A program made the translations under genes and the position numbers. Shown one piece after another: positions 53,235-62,385 of a stretch of 64,000 nucleotides of DNA (positions within the stretch are counted from its first letter, which is position 1; every line of letters starts with the position of its first letter). The stretch is from Candidatus Blautia stercorigallinarum. GTDB taxonomy: Bacteria > Bacillota > Clostridia > Lachnospirales > Lachnospiraceae. The notes under the pieces are model-generated. The model did no database searches and was not told where the DNA came from. It was given only the letters and a program-made list of their open reading frames with translations. The stretch spans positions 26,732 to 90,731 of the forward strand of contig DXIQ01000038.1 of the NCBI GenBank assembly GCA_019112785.1, in the 5' to 3' direction.

Positions 53235-54371
53235 TTGCAAGAATTTATTTTGAACACCCATATTTATATGGGAAAAGAAGGGCTGGATGAACTCCTTGAC
53301 GGCGTAGAGAAGGCGTTCATCGTCACAGACAAATTCCTGCATGACAGCGGTATGGTGAAGTACCTTACGGAACCTATGGAAAAACATCATGTTGCCTATG
53401 AGATTTTTTCAGAAGTAAAGCCGGATCCGGACATTGCCACAGTTACCAGAGGAATTGGAAAAATGCAGGAATTTCAGCCCCAGATCCTTTTTGCTCTGGG
53501 AGGAGGCTCCCCTATTGATGCGGCGAAAGCTATAAACTGGCTTTCGGTAAAGGGAGGACTTTCAGAGAAGATCAAATTTGTAGCAGTTCCCACTACCAGC
53601 GGCACAGGCTCTGAAGTGAGCATGTTTTCCGTGATCAGCGATCCGGATAAATCGGCCAAGTATCCTTTAGTATCCAAAGAACTGCTTCCTGATGCGGCAA
53701 TCCTGGATGCAGAACTGGTAAAGAGTGTACCGCCTTCTGTAACGGCAGATACGGGGATCGATGTGCTTACCCATGCCATTGAAGCTTTTGTATCTCTGAA
53801 TGCCAATGATTTTACAGATGCAGCTGCAGAGAAAGCTATGAAGCTGGTAAGAGGAAACCTGATGAAGGTTTACAAAAATCCGGATGATATGGAGGCAAGA
53901 CAGAAAATGCATCATGCGTCCTGTCTGGCAGGACTTGCATTCAGTAATGCGGGACTGGGACTGAATCATGGTATGGCCCATACTCTGGGGGCCCATTTCC
54001 ATATTCCCCACGGAAGAGCCAATGGAATCCTGCTTCCATATGTAATGGCCTTTAACGCCGGCTGCCACGATAAACTGACGCCGGTGGCGAAACGATATGC
54101 GCGGATTGCCAGAGTCCTCAGACTGGAGGGCCCCAGCATTCGCCAGAGCGCTTTCAGTGTGATCAGGACGACGAGACAGTATATCAAACAGCTTCATATA
54201 CCGGATACTATCGAGAGCGCAGGAGTTTCCAGAGAAGATTTTGAGGGTGCGCTGGAGGAGATGGCACAGGCAGCTTATGCGGACGCCTGTACCAGAACAA
54301 ACCCCAGAGAGTGCTCTGTAGAAGAAATCAAAGAAGTATTCAGACATGCTTATACCGGACGTCTGATCTGA
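53235..54371 (+). CDS. eutG: Iron-containing alcohol dehydrogenase (EutG)
   Basis: Group III alcohol dehydrogenase (378 aa) that reduces acetaldehyde to ethanol and recycles NADH within the microcompartment. Motifs are the NAD-binding ALGGGSPIDAAKAI, PTTSGTGSEVSMFSV, and the metal-binding His pair in LNHGMAHTLGAHFHIPHGRA. The TTG start at 53235 follows AAAGGAGG. It is first gene of the operon behind the terminator-containing leader. Identity as eutG rests on position plus family. Confidence 0.88.
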   Translation: MQEFILNTHIYMGKEGLDELLDGVEKAFIVTDKFLHDSGMVKYLTEPMEKHHVAYEIFSEVKPDPDIATVTRGIGKMQEFQPQILFALGGGSPIDAAKAINWLSVKGGLSEKIKFVAVPTTSGTGSEVSMFSVISDPDKSAKYPLVSKELLPDAAILDAELVKSVPPSVTADTGIDVLTHAIEAFVSLNANDFTDAAAEKAMKLVRGNLMKVYKNPDDMEARQKMHHASCLAGLAFSNAGLGLNHGMAHTLGAHFHIPHGRANGILLPYVMAFNAGCHDKLTPVAKRYARIARVLRLEGPSIRQSAFSVIRTTRQYIKQLHIPDTIESAGVSREDFEGALEEMAQAAYADACTRTNPRECSVEEIKEVFRHAYTGRLI

Positions 54372-54391
54372 GATGAAAAGAGGTAACAGCT

Positions 54392-54739
54392 ATGTATGAA
54401 GACAAAAAAGAGAGGATCATTCAGGAATTTGTACCGGGCAAACAGGTAACCCTGGCTCATGTGATACCCCATCCGGTGGAAAGCCTTTACGGTAAAATGG
54501 GGCTTATCGATGCCCAGGGAGCTATCGGTATTTTCACCATCACTCCCAGCGAGGCGGCAATAATCGCAGCAGATGTAGCCAGCAAGGCGGCTGACATCCA
54601 GATCGGGTTTGTAGACCGTTTTAACGGTTCCCTGATCATTACCGGAGATGTGGCGGCTGTGGAGGCGGCTCTCCATGATGTGATGAGTGTGCTCTGCGAT
54701 TCTATGGGATTTGCGGCAGCGCCTATTACCAGATCCTAG
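54392..54739 (+). CDS. eutS: Microcompartment shell protein EutS
   Basis: A 115-aa BMC-domain protein of the circularly permuted EutS/PduU type that forms bent hexamers. Seen: KERIIQEFVPGKQVTLAHVI at the N-terminus, GLIDAQGAIGIFTITPSEAA, and FNGSLIITGDVAAVEAAL. It follows eutG by 20 bp and precedes eutP. Confidence 0.92.
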   Translation: MYEDKKERIIQEFVPGKQVTLAHVIPHPVESLYGKMGLIDAQGAIGIFTITPSEAAIIAADVASKAADIQIGFVDRFNGSLIITGDVAAVEAALHDVMSVLCDSMGFAAAPITRS

Positions 54740-54754
54740 CAGCGGGAGGTTTGT

Positions 54755-55204
54755 ATGTCTGAAGAAAAAATGAAGAGGGTGATCCTGATCGGCAGGTCTA
54801 TGGCAGGAAAGACTACCTTGTGTCAGTATATATCCAGACAGGATCTCAAATATAACAAGACACAGACTGTAGAAGTGGTCAACGGGACCATGATAGACAC
54901 GCCGGGAGAATATTTAGAGAGGACGAATCTGCGGGGGGCCCTGACAGTATCAGCAGTTGATGCAGATATTATCCTGCTGGTACAGCCGGCCAATGAAGCA
55001 GGAACTATGTTTCCGCCGGGATATTCCAGTACTTTTGCAAAACCATGTATCGGGGTGGTGACGAAGGCGGATCTGGCGGATGAGAAACAGATAGAAGATG
55101 CAAAGAAGTATCTGAGAACTGCGGGAGCAAGAGAGATTGTTGTCACAAGCAGTTTTGAGGGCACAGGCTTTGAAAAACTTATGGAGTTTCTCCGGAAAAC
55201 ATGA
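54755..55204 (+). CDS. eutP: EutP/PduV family P-loop protein
   Basis: A 149-aa small NTPase with P-loop GRSMAGKTTL near residue 13, DTPGEYLE and a VVTKADLAD motif (GTPase NKxD equivalent TKAD). The Salmonella homologue EutP has acetate kinase activity, and related PduV associates with the shell. It lies 15 bp after eutS and 43 bp before the EutV start. Confidence 0.9.
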   Translation: MSEEKMKRVILIGRSMAGKTTLCQYISRQDLKYNKTQTVEVVNGTMIDTPGEYLERTNLRGALTVSAVDADIILLVQPANEAGTMFPPGYSSTFAKPCIGVVTKADLADEKQIEDAKKYLRTAGAREIVVTSSFEGTGFEKLMEFLRKT

Positions 55205-55250
55205 GAAAACGGATAAGCTCTGGGAGGATGAAGGAAGGCAGCGTAGGATG

Positions 55251-55814
55251 ATGCGAGTAATTGTTGCGGATGATGAACCCTTAATCAGAATGGATCTGCG
55301 GGAGATTCTGGAGAAGCAGGGCTATGAGGTGGTGGCTGAAGCGGCAGACGGATTCGACGTTGTGGAATGCTGTAAGAGAGAACATCCGGATCTGGTGATC
55401 ATGGATGTAAAAATGCCTTTACTGGACGGGATCACGGCGGCCAAGATCATTGGCCAGGAAAAACTTGCCCAGACTGTGGTGTTATTGACGGCATATTGCG
55501 ACAGAGAGTTTATTGAAGATGCCAAGGAAGCAAATGTAGCCGGCTATTTTGTAAAGCCGGTAAATGAGAAGACATTTCTTCCCGGGCTGGAGATCGCCGT
55601 AGAGCGGAGCCGGAAAATGGCCATGCTGGAAAAAGAATATGAGCATGTAAATGAAAGGCTGGAAAGAAGAACTCTGGTAGAACAGGCAAAGGGTCTGGTC
55701 ATGAGTCAGAAAGGGATATCCGAACAGGAAGCCTATGATTATATCAGAAATATCAGCCGGACGAAAAATATTTCCATGAAAAGAGTAGCAGAAATGATAT
55801 TAATGCGCAGGTGA
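55251..55814 (+). CDS. eutV: EutV response regulator with ANTAR RNA-binding domain
   Basis: About 187 aa. The receiver (RVIVADDEPLIRMDLREILE, phospho-Asp in VIMDVKMPLLDG) is followed by a coiled linker. The C-terminal ANTAR domain is RRTLVEQAKGLVMSQKGISE and SRTKNISMKRVAEMILM. It acts as an antiterminator, binding RNA hairpins when phosphorylated by EutW. The ATG at 55251 (or 55248) gives the canonical start. An open frame extends upstream but lacks a ribosome site. The stop overlaps eutW by 4 bp. Confidence 0.93.
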   Translation: MRVIVADDEPLIRMDLREILEKQGYEVVAEAADGFDVVECCKREHPDLVIMDVKMPLLDGITAAKIIGQEKLAQTVVLLTAYCDREFIEDAKEANVAGYFVKPVNEKTFLPGLEIAVERSRKMAMLEKEYEHVNERLERRTLVEQAKGLVMSQKGISEQEAYDYIRNISRTKNISMKRVAEMILMRR

Positions 55815-57238
55815 CGATGAATATGGAACATACAATTGAGAAGCTCTGCAGACAGTATACGGATCTCAACGATGAAGAGATCAATGTTATCCAGATGATG
55901 GCGAAAACCCTCCAGCCTCTGGCAAATATGGAAGCGGCCAATATGTTTATTGACTGCAGATGCAAAGAGGGGGACGCTATCGTAGTGGCTGAGGCCAAAC
56001 CGGAGGAAGCGCCTTCTGCATACAAAAGCAGTGTGGTAGGGATGCTTGCCAAGGCGGAAAATGAGCCGGCAGTAGCCAGGACATTTAATCTGGGAATCGC
56101 CACGAAATTTATGCAGGCTAGGACCCAGGAAGACAATTATACCATTCAGTCAGTGGAACCGATCCTGTTTAATTCCAGGATCATCGGCGTTCTCATCAGA
56201 GAGAAGTGTATTACAGAGCCGGCGGAGGAACAGATAGAATCCAAGAAATATCAGGCAGTAGAAGTACCTATCTATCATATGGTCAATGAAAATGAGTGGC
56301 TGACAGAGGGGATTGATGAGGGACTGATCCTGGTGGATACGGATGGAAGAGTCTGCTTCCGGAATATGTATGCCAAGACTCTGTTTCATAAACTGGGGTA
56401 TGTTTCGGATATCCTGGGACAGTCTTATCGGAATATTTGTCTGACAAAATGGGATGAAACAAGCGAAGATCTGGAAATATTAAAAGAAGTACGCTATGGA
56501 AAATACTATTTATGGATCCGACAGATTCCTTTAAAAAATAAAAACGGTATTATCCTGGCAGTAATCTTTCGGGATATCACAGGCTCCAGAGAACAGGAAC
56601 GAAATCTGATCCTGAAATCAGTAGCTATGAAAGAGCTGAATCACCGGGTGAAAAACAATCTGCAGATGGTAGCCTCCCTTTTGCGGCTTCAGGCAAGAAG
56701 AGTAGGATCTGTGGCGGCGAAAAGAGCCCTGGAGGAAAGTATCGACAGGATCTTGTCCATGGCGGTAAGTTATGAATTTCTTTCTCATTCAGAAGGAGAG
56801 ACCGTAAGCCTGAAAAAGGTCCTGGGATCTATCCGGAATAATACGCTCCAATCCCTTGCCAGACCGGAGCTTAAAGTGGATATCCGCCTGGAAGGCGATG
56901 ATATGATGGTAGATTCAGATGTGGCTGTTTCCGCTGCTCTGGCAGTAAATGAGCTTCTTCATAATTCCATGAAATATGCTTTTGAAGGCAGAGACCATGG
57001 CAGTATTTCCATAACCTTGAAGAAAGGCACAGTCTACTCCGAAATCCTTGTGACAGATGACGGAGTGGGATTTCAGCCGGAACATACCAGAAAGGACAGT
57101 CTGGGTCTGAACATTGTCAAAATGATGGTAGAAGATAAACTTCACGGAAAGCTGAGGATACGCTCAGGAGCCCAGGGTACAAGCGTAAGTATTGATTTTA
57201 TCAGAGAAACTGCAGATTTTATAGAAGTCTCAGAGTGA
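55811..57238 (+). CDS. eutW: EutW sensor histidine kinase
   Basis: A 475-aa soluble kinase that senses ethanolamine in Firmicutes. It has an N-terminal sensory domain (about residues 1-150), a PAS-like domain (ITEPAEEQ through RQIPLKNKNGIILAVIFRDI), and a HisKA_2-type box MKELNHRVKNNLQMVASLLR with the phospho-His. The HATPase has LAVNELLHNSMKYAF and VTDDGVGFQPEH. The GTG start overlaps the eutV stop. ATGs two and four codons later are alternatives. Confidence 0.93.
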   Translation: MTMNMEHTIEKLCRQYTDLNDEEINVIQMMAKTLQPLANMEAANMFIDCRCKEGDAIVVAEAKPEEAPSAYKSSVVGMLAKAENEPAVARTFNLGIATKFMQARTQEDNYTIQSVEPILFNSRIIGVLIREKCITEPAEEQIESKKYQAVEVPIYHMVNENEWLTEGIDEGLILVDTDGRVCFRNMYAKTLFHKLGYVSDILGQSYRNICLTKWDETSEDLEILKEVRYGKYYLWIRQIPLKNKNGIILAVIFRDITGSREQERNLILKSVAMKELNHRVKNNLQMVASLLRLQARRVGSVAAKRALEESIDRILSMAVSYEFLSHSEGETVSLKKVLGSIRNNTLQSLARPELKVDIRLEGDDMMVDSDVAVSAALAVNELLHNSMKYAFEGRDHGSISITLKKGTVYSEILVTDDGVGFQPEHTRKDSLGLNIVKMMVEDKLHGKLRIRSGAQGTSVSIDFIRETADFIEVSE

Positions 57239-57253
57239 TAAGGAGGGGATTTA

Positions 57254-58693
57254 TTGAAAGAACAGATTTTAAGCGTTGGAATTGACATCGGAACCTCCAC
57301 TACCCAGCTGATCTTCAGCCGGCTTACGATCGTAAATCTTGCCAGCAGTTATACAGTTCCCAGGATCAGTATTGTAGACAAAGAAGTCATCTATAAAAGC
57401 GCCATCTATTTTACGCCTCTGAAATCCCAGACAGAAATTGACGGGGACAGGATAGGCGAGATCATCCGGCAGGAATACAGCAAAGCCGGAATGAAGCCGG
57501 AGGATCTTCAGACAGGGGCTGTGATCATTACCGGAGAGACAGCCAGAAAAACCAATGCCAATACAGTGCTTCAGACTTTAAGCGGTATGGCCGGAGAGTT
57601 TGTAGTGGCTACGGCAGGGCCGGATCTGGAGTCTGTGCTTTCCGCCAGAGGCGCAGGGGCAGACAAGCTCTCTGAAGAAAAGAGGCAGACAGTGGCCAAT
57701 ATCGATATCGGGGGAGGCACCAGCAATATTGCTTCCTTCCGGAAAGGCAATCTTCAGGGAACCAGTTGTCTGGATATCGGAGGAAGACTGATAAAAATAG
57801 AAAATGGAAAGATTTCCTATATCTATCCTAAGATCCGGGAACTGGCAGACCGGCACGGGATCCGTATCCGTGAAGGAGATCCTGCCGACGGAAGAGTGCT
57901 TTACCGGGTATGCGAATATATGGCGGAGCAGCTGGCAATGGCTGTTTATCTGAAAGAGCCGGACGATTTCCATAGAAGTCTCTATACCAATGACGGAAGG
58001 CCTTTAAAGAGAGAACCGGCTATTGATGCGGTGACCTTTTCCGGAGGTGTTGCAGAATGTATGCGCAGCGGCGGAGAGGCAGATATCTTCCGGTTTGGTG
58101 ATGTGGGAGTCCTGCTGGCAAGGGCAGTTCTTGCGGACAGTGCCTTCCAGAAGATACAGCAGTATCAGGCGGCGGAGACTATCCGGGCCACAGTGGTAGG
58201 GGCAGGGACCCATACTACCAATGTCAGCGGAAGCACTATCAGCTATGCCAGAGATAAACTCCCTGTGAAAAACATACCGGTATTCAGATTTACAGAAGAA
58301 GAAGAGCAGGATAAAAAAGCATTCCTGGAGGCTGCAGAGAGAGGAATCTCACTTTACGAATCTGAAGGCGCCGTGGAACAGATGGCTCTGGCTTTTTCCG
58401 GAAAGTATCATACCGGATTCCGCCAGATACAGGAACTGGCTTCCTGGATACTGGAAGGAGCCGGAAAGATCGTGAAAAGTCCTTATCCTCTTATAGTAGT
58501 GATAGAAAATGATATCGGCAAAGTACTTGGAAATGCGCTGAACGTTATGCTGGAAAGGAAAAAAGCCGTGATCTGTATCGACGGCATCCATACCCAGAAC
58601 GGCGATTACATAGATATCGGAGAGCCGGTGGCCGAGGGCCATGTAGTTCCCGTAGTGACCAAGACGCTGATATTTAACGGAACTGTCGAATAA
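57254..58693 (+). CDS. eutA: Ethanolamine ammonia-lyase reactivating factor EutA
   Basis: A 479-aa chaperone-like ATPase of the ASKHA fold that exchanges damaged cobalamin on EutBC. Motifs are SVGIDIGTSTTQLIFS at the N-terminus, NIDIGGGTSNIASFR in the middle and DAVTFSGGVAEC. The TTG start at 57254 follows AGGAGGGGA. It directly precedes eutB, as expected for an activity partner. Confidence 0.94.
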   Translation: MKEQILSVGIDIGTSTTQLIFSRLTIVNLASSYTVPRISIVDKEVIYKSAIYFTPLKSQTEIDGDRIGEIIRQEYSKAGMKPEDLQTGAVIITGETARKTNANTVLQTLSGMAGEFVVATAGPDLESVLSARGAGADKLSEEKRQTVANIDIGGGTSNIASFRKGNLQGTSCLDIGGRLIKIENGKISYIYPKIRELADRHGIRIREGDPADGRVLYRVCEYMAEQLAMAVYLKEPDDFHRSLYTNDGRPLKREPAIDAVTFSGGVAECMRSGGEADIFRFGDVGVLLARAVLADSAFQKIQQYQAAETIRATVVGAGTHTTNVSGSTISYARDKLPVKNIPVFRFTEEEEQDKKAFLEAAERGISLYESEGAVEQMALAFSGKYHTGFRQIQELASWILEGAGKIVKSPYPLIVVIENDIGKVLGNALNVMLERKKAVICIDGIHTQNGDYIDIGEPVAEGHVVPVVTKTLIFNGTVE

Positions 58694-58757
58694 AACATGT
58701 TTCATACGACAGTTACTAGTGGATTCCTAAGTAAACGAAAAGGAGATGTGAAGCAAA

Positions 58758-60125
58758 TTGATTCTCAAGACAAAGTTATTTGGAAAAGTATATGAGTTTA
58801 AATCTCTTCGTGAAGTTATGGCAAAAGCCAATGAAGAAAAATCCGGCGACAAGCTGGCCGGGATCGCAGCAGAGTCTGCGGAAGAGAGAGTAGCCGCCAA
58901 AGTGGTGCTTTCTCACATTACACTGGAAGATCTGAGAAACAATCCGGCAGTTCCCTATGAAGAGGATGAAGTTACCAGGATCATCCAGGATGGTGTAAAT
59001 GAGACTATCTACAAAGAAATCAAAGGAATGACCGTGGGAGAGTTCAGAGAGTGGCTTCTGGATACCCAGACTACCGGAGATATGATCAAACGGGCTTCCA
59101 GAGGACTTACCAGTGAGATGGTAGCGGCAGTGTGCAAACTTATGGGAAATCTGGATCTGGTATACGCGGCCAAGAAGATCCGTATTACCGCTCACTGCAA
59201 TACCACTATCGGTCTTCCGGGAACCTTTTCCTCCAGACTTCAGCCTAACAATACCACAGATGATATAAAAGGTATTACTGCTTCCGTACTGGAAGGACTG
59301 AGTCTTGGATGCGGCGACGCCGTGATCGGTCTGAACCCGGTAGATGATTCTGTAGAGAATATTGCCAATATCCTGAAAAGATTTGATGAGATCAAGAATA
59401 CATACGAAGTTCCAACTCAGATCAGTGTTCTGGGACACGTTACCACACAGATGGAGGCCATCCGGAAATTCCATGCGCCTATCGATCTGATGTTCCAGTC
59501 TATCGCCGGTTCTCAGAAGGGCAATGAAGCCTTCGGACTTACCGCTTCCATGCTGGATGAGGGACATGATCTGATGTTAAAAGAAGCTTCCAGTATGGGA
59601 CCCAATGTGATGTACTTTGAGACAGGACAAGGTTCCGAGCTTTCCTCAGAAGCACATAACGGCTGGGATCAGGTGACTATGGAAGCAAGATGCTACGGTT
59701 TCGCGAAGAAATACAGCCCGTTCCTGGTAAACACAGTAGTAGGATTTATCGGACCGGAATACCTTTACGATTCCAAGCAGGTTATCCGGGCAGGTCTGGA
59801 AGACCACTTTATGGGCAAGCTTACCGGAATCCCCATGGGATGCGACGCCTGCTACACCAACCATATGAAAGCGGACCAGAATGATATCGAGAATCTGGCA
59901 ACACTTCTTGTAGCTGCAGGCTGCAACTACATTATGGGAGTTCCCCAGGGAGACGACTGTATGCTGATGTACCAGTGTACCGGTTATCATGATTCAGCGG
60001 CATTAAGGGAGATCTTCGGACTCCGTCCTATCAAGGAATTCGATCAGTGGCTGGAAAAAATGGGATTCTCTAAAGACGGCAAACTGACACCCCTGGCCGG
60101 GGACGCATCTGTATTTTTGAAATAG
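58758..60125 (+). CDS. eutB: Ethanolamine ammonia-lyase heavy chain EutB
   Basis: Large subunit (455 aa) of the adenosylcobalamin enzyme that splits ethanolamine into acetaldehyde and ammonia. The start LKTKLFGKVYEFKSLREVMA is characteristic, as are RITAHCNTTIGLPGTFSSRL, LGHVTTQMEAIRKFHAPIDL and MYFETGQGSELSSEAHNG. The TTG start at 58758 fits known EutB N-termini. AAAAGGAG is 12 bases upstream. Gap to eutA is 64 bp without a clear terminator. Confidence 0.96.
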   Translation: MILKTKLFGKVYEFKSLREVMAKANEEKSGDKLAGIAAESAEERVAAKVVLSHITLEDLRNNPAVPYEEDEVTRIIQDGVNETIYKEIKGMTVGEFREWLLDTQTTGDMIKRASRGLTSEMVAAVCKLMGNLDLVYAAKKIRITAHCNTTIGLPGTFSSRLQPNNTTDDIKGITASVLEGLSLGCGDAVIGLNPVDDSVENIANILKRFDEIKNTYEVPTQISVLGHVTTQMEAIRKFHAPIDLMFQSIAGSQKGNEAFGLTASMLDEGHDLMLKEASSMGPNVMYFETGQGSELSSEAHNGWDQVTMEARCYGFAKKYSPFLVNTVVGFIGPEYLYDSKQVIRAGLEDHFMGKLTGIPMGCDACYTNHMKADQNDIENLATLLVAAGCNYIMGVPQGDDCMLMYQCTGYHDSAALREIFGLRPIKEFDQWLEKMGFSKDGKLTPLAGDASVFLK

Positions 60126-60138
60126 GAGGTAGGGTATC

Positions 60139-61035
60139 TTGGTAAACGAAAACGATTTAAGAACAATTATCGCTCAGGTTCTTTCAGAAATGAACCTGGA
60201 TAAAGGAAGCCAGACAGCAGACACAGCTTTGGAAAGCTGCCAGTCCTGCGCAAAAGAGCCGGTTATCGAAGAAGGCTGTATCCCCGATGTAACAGAAGTA
60301 GATATCAGGAAGCAGTATCTCGTGGAAAATCCGGTAAACAAAGAAGCTTTTTATGATCTGAAACAATACGCACCCTGCCGCCTGGGCATTGGAAAAGCCG
60401 GAGCAAGATATAAGACAGACCCGAGCCTTCAGTTCAGGGCAGCCCATTCCGCAGCGCAGGACGCGGTATTTTCTGATGTAGACCAGAAATTTATTGACGA
60501 TATGGGACTTTTCAGCGTACAGACCCAGTGCGGAGATAAGGATACTTATCTGACCCGTCCGGATCTGGGAAGAAAACTCAGCGATGAGGCTGTAAAGACG
60601 GTTAAAGAGAAATGCCAGATGCATCCCCAGGTTCAGGTATATGTTTCCGACGGATTAAGCTCTGCGGCAGTAGCGGCTAATATCGGAGACGTACTTCCTG
60701 CTATCGAACAGGGACTGAAAAGCTATGGTATTCAGATGGGCACACCTTTCTTTGTAAAATACGGAAGAGTCGGAGCCATGGATGAGATCTCTGAGATCAC
60801 AGGAGCAGATGTGACCTGCGTGCTCATCGGCGAGCGTCCCGGACTGATCACAGCAGAGTCTATGTCCGCCTATATCGCTTACAAGGCAACTGTAGGAATG
60901 CCTGAGGCAAGAAGGACTGTAGTATCCAATATCCATAAAGCCGGAACCATACCTGCAGAGGCCGGCGCCCATATCGCAGACGTGATCAAAAAGATCCTGG
61001 ACAATAAAGCCAGCGGTACAGATCTGAAACTTTAA
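60139..61035 (+). CDS. eutC: Ethanolamine ammonia-lyase light chain EutC
   Basis: Small subunit (298 aa) that helps bind adenosylcobalamin. It has the Cys-rich N-terminal linker (ESCQSCAKEP), DLKQYAPCRLGIGKAGARYK, SLQFRAAHSAAQDAVFSDVD, and FVKYGRVGAMDEISEITGAD with VLIGERPGL. The TTG start at 60139 follows GGAGGTAGGG. It lies 13 bp after eutB. Confidence 0.95.
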   Translation: MVNENDLRTIIAQVLSEMNLDKGSQTADTALESCQSCAKEPVIEEGCIPDVTEVDIRKQYLVENPVNKEAFYDLKQYAPCRLGIGKAGARYKTDPSLQFRAAHSAAQDAVFSDVDQKFIDDMGLFSVQTQCGDKDTYLTRPDLGRKLSDEAVKTVKEKCQMHPQVQVYVSDGLSSAAVAANIGDVLPAIEQGLKSYGIQMGTPFFVKYGRVGAMDEISEITGADVTCVLIGERPGLITAESMSAYIAYKATVGMPEARRTVVSNIHKAGTIPAEAGAHIADVIKKILDNKASGTDLKL

Positions 61036-61067
61036 GTATAGAAAAAAGATACAAGGAGGAAGATATC

Positions 61068-61718
61068 ATGAAAAGAGATCCTGTGAAGGCGGAAGTCCTC
61101 GCAACGAAAATCATCCCTAATGTAAGCCCGGATATGGCAAAGGAACTGAATCTGGAGCCGGGAATGAAATCACTGGCTCTGATCACATCCACCAGTGATG
61201 ATGTTACCTATACAGCTCTGGATGAAGCAACCAAAAAGGCAGACGTTAAGGTAGTATACGCAAAAAGTTTTTACGCAGGCGCTGATAACGCCAACACCAA
61301 GCTGGCCGGCGAGATCATCGGAATGCTGGCAGGACCAAACCCGGCAGAAGTCAGAAGCGGACTTGAAGCCTGTGTAGATGTTATTGAGAATCAGGCCCAT
61401 TTTGTTTCCGCAAATGAAGACGATACGATCATTTATTACGCACACTGTATTTCCAGGACCGGTTCTTATCTGTCAGAAGGCGCCGGTATCCAGGAAGGGG
61501 AAGCTCTGGCTTATCTCATCGCGCCTCCTCTGGAAGCTATGTACGGAGTAGATGCAGCCTTAAAGGCAGCAGATGTAAAAATGTGCGTTCTCTATGCTCC
61601 GCCATCAGAGACAAACTTCGGCGGCGCTCTCCTTACAGGAAGCCAGTCAGCCTGCAAGGCTGCCTGCGACGCTTTTGCGGCAGCTGTAGAATATGTAGCA
61701 GATAACCCAAGAGAGTAA
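61068..61718 (+). CDS. eutL: Microcompartment shell protein EutL
   Basis: A tandem-BMC trimeric shell protein (216 aa), the type with a gated central pore. It has KRDPVKAEVLATKIIPNVSP at the start, ALDEATKKADVKVVYAKSFY, YYAHCISRTGSYLSEGAGI and the end APPSETNFGGALLTGSQSAC. AAGGAGGAAG precedes the ATG. Confidence 0.94.
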   Translation: MKRDPVKAEVLATKIIPNVSPDMAKELNLEPGMKSLALITSTSDDVTYTALDEATKKADVKVVYAKSFYAGADNANTKLAGEIIGMLAGPNPAEVRSGLEACVDVIENQAHFVSANEDDTIIYYAHCISRTGSYLSEGAGIQEGEALAYLIAPPLEAMYGVDAALKAADVKMCVLYAPPSETNFGGALLTGSQSACKAACDAFAAAVEYVADNPRE

Positions 61719-61756
61719 ACCCGGGAAATGAGCAGGTCTTAACAGAGAGGTAAAGC

Positions 61757-62383
61757 ATGAAAGCATTAGGAATGATAGAGACATATGGCTTAGTTGCAGC
61801 GGTAGAGGCTCTGGACAGCGCCTTAAAAGCGGCAAATGTTTCTCTGGCAGACATGGTACGGGTAAAAGGCGGCAGAGTCACTGTCCTGGTGGAAGGGGAT
61901 GTGGCAGCGGTAAAGGCAGCCATAGACGCTTCCCAGGCAGCGGCCGAGAGAGTAGGCAGTGTGGTAAATGTACATGTGATCCCCAGACCTGCCCCTTCGG
62001 TAGGTCAGATGCTGGCAGGAGGACAAGGAAGCTTCCGCAGGGAAAAAAATCCCTCAGAGCCGGAAAGTGAAGAAAGTCCGGTACAGACTGAGATAAGATA
62101 TGCGACTCCGGAAGAGACCCCGGAAATCCGGGAAGAGCCGGAAAAAGTTTCCAAGGAGACTTCTGAGAAGATCCAGAAAGAAGAGCCGCAGCCTGAGAGT
62201 GAAGAGTTCACTGAGACGCCAAAACCTGTTACCAGAGAAGGCCTGGAGAAGAAATCCGTGGCGAAGCTCCGTTCCCTGGCCAGGGAGCTGAAGCTTCCGG
62301 GAATGACCTCCAAAGACATCTGCTTTGCAAAGAAACAGCAGCTGATTGATGCGATCATAAGCTTTATGGAACAGGAGAAATAA
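61757..62383 (+). CDS. BMC shell protein with C-terminal SAP/Rho-N-like extension (EutK-like)
   Basis: A 208-aa protein. Residues 1-90 are a standard BMC domain (KALGMIETYGLVAAVEALDS). A Glu/Pro/Ser-rich linker of about 75 residues follows (ETPEIREEPEKVSKETSEKI). A C-terminal helical domain (EGLEKKSVAKLRSLARELKL through KKQQLIDAIISFMEQ) resembles SAP or Rho N-terminal nucleic-acid-binding folds. Enterobacterial EutK also has BMC plus a different DNA-binding tail, so the role may be analogous. It lies two bases before eutE. Confidence 0.82.
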   Translation: MKALGMIETYGLVAAVEALDSALKAANVSLADMVRVKGGRVTVLVEGDVAAVKAAIDASQAAAERVGSVVNVHVIPRPAPSVGQMLAGGQGSFRREKNPSEPESEESPVQTEIRYATPEETPEIREEPEKVSKETSEKIQKEEPQPESEEFTETPKPVTREGLEKKSVAKLRSLARELKLPGMTSKDICFAKKQQLIDAIISFMEQEK

Positions 62384-62385
62384 TT

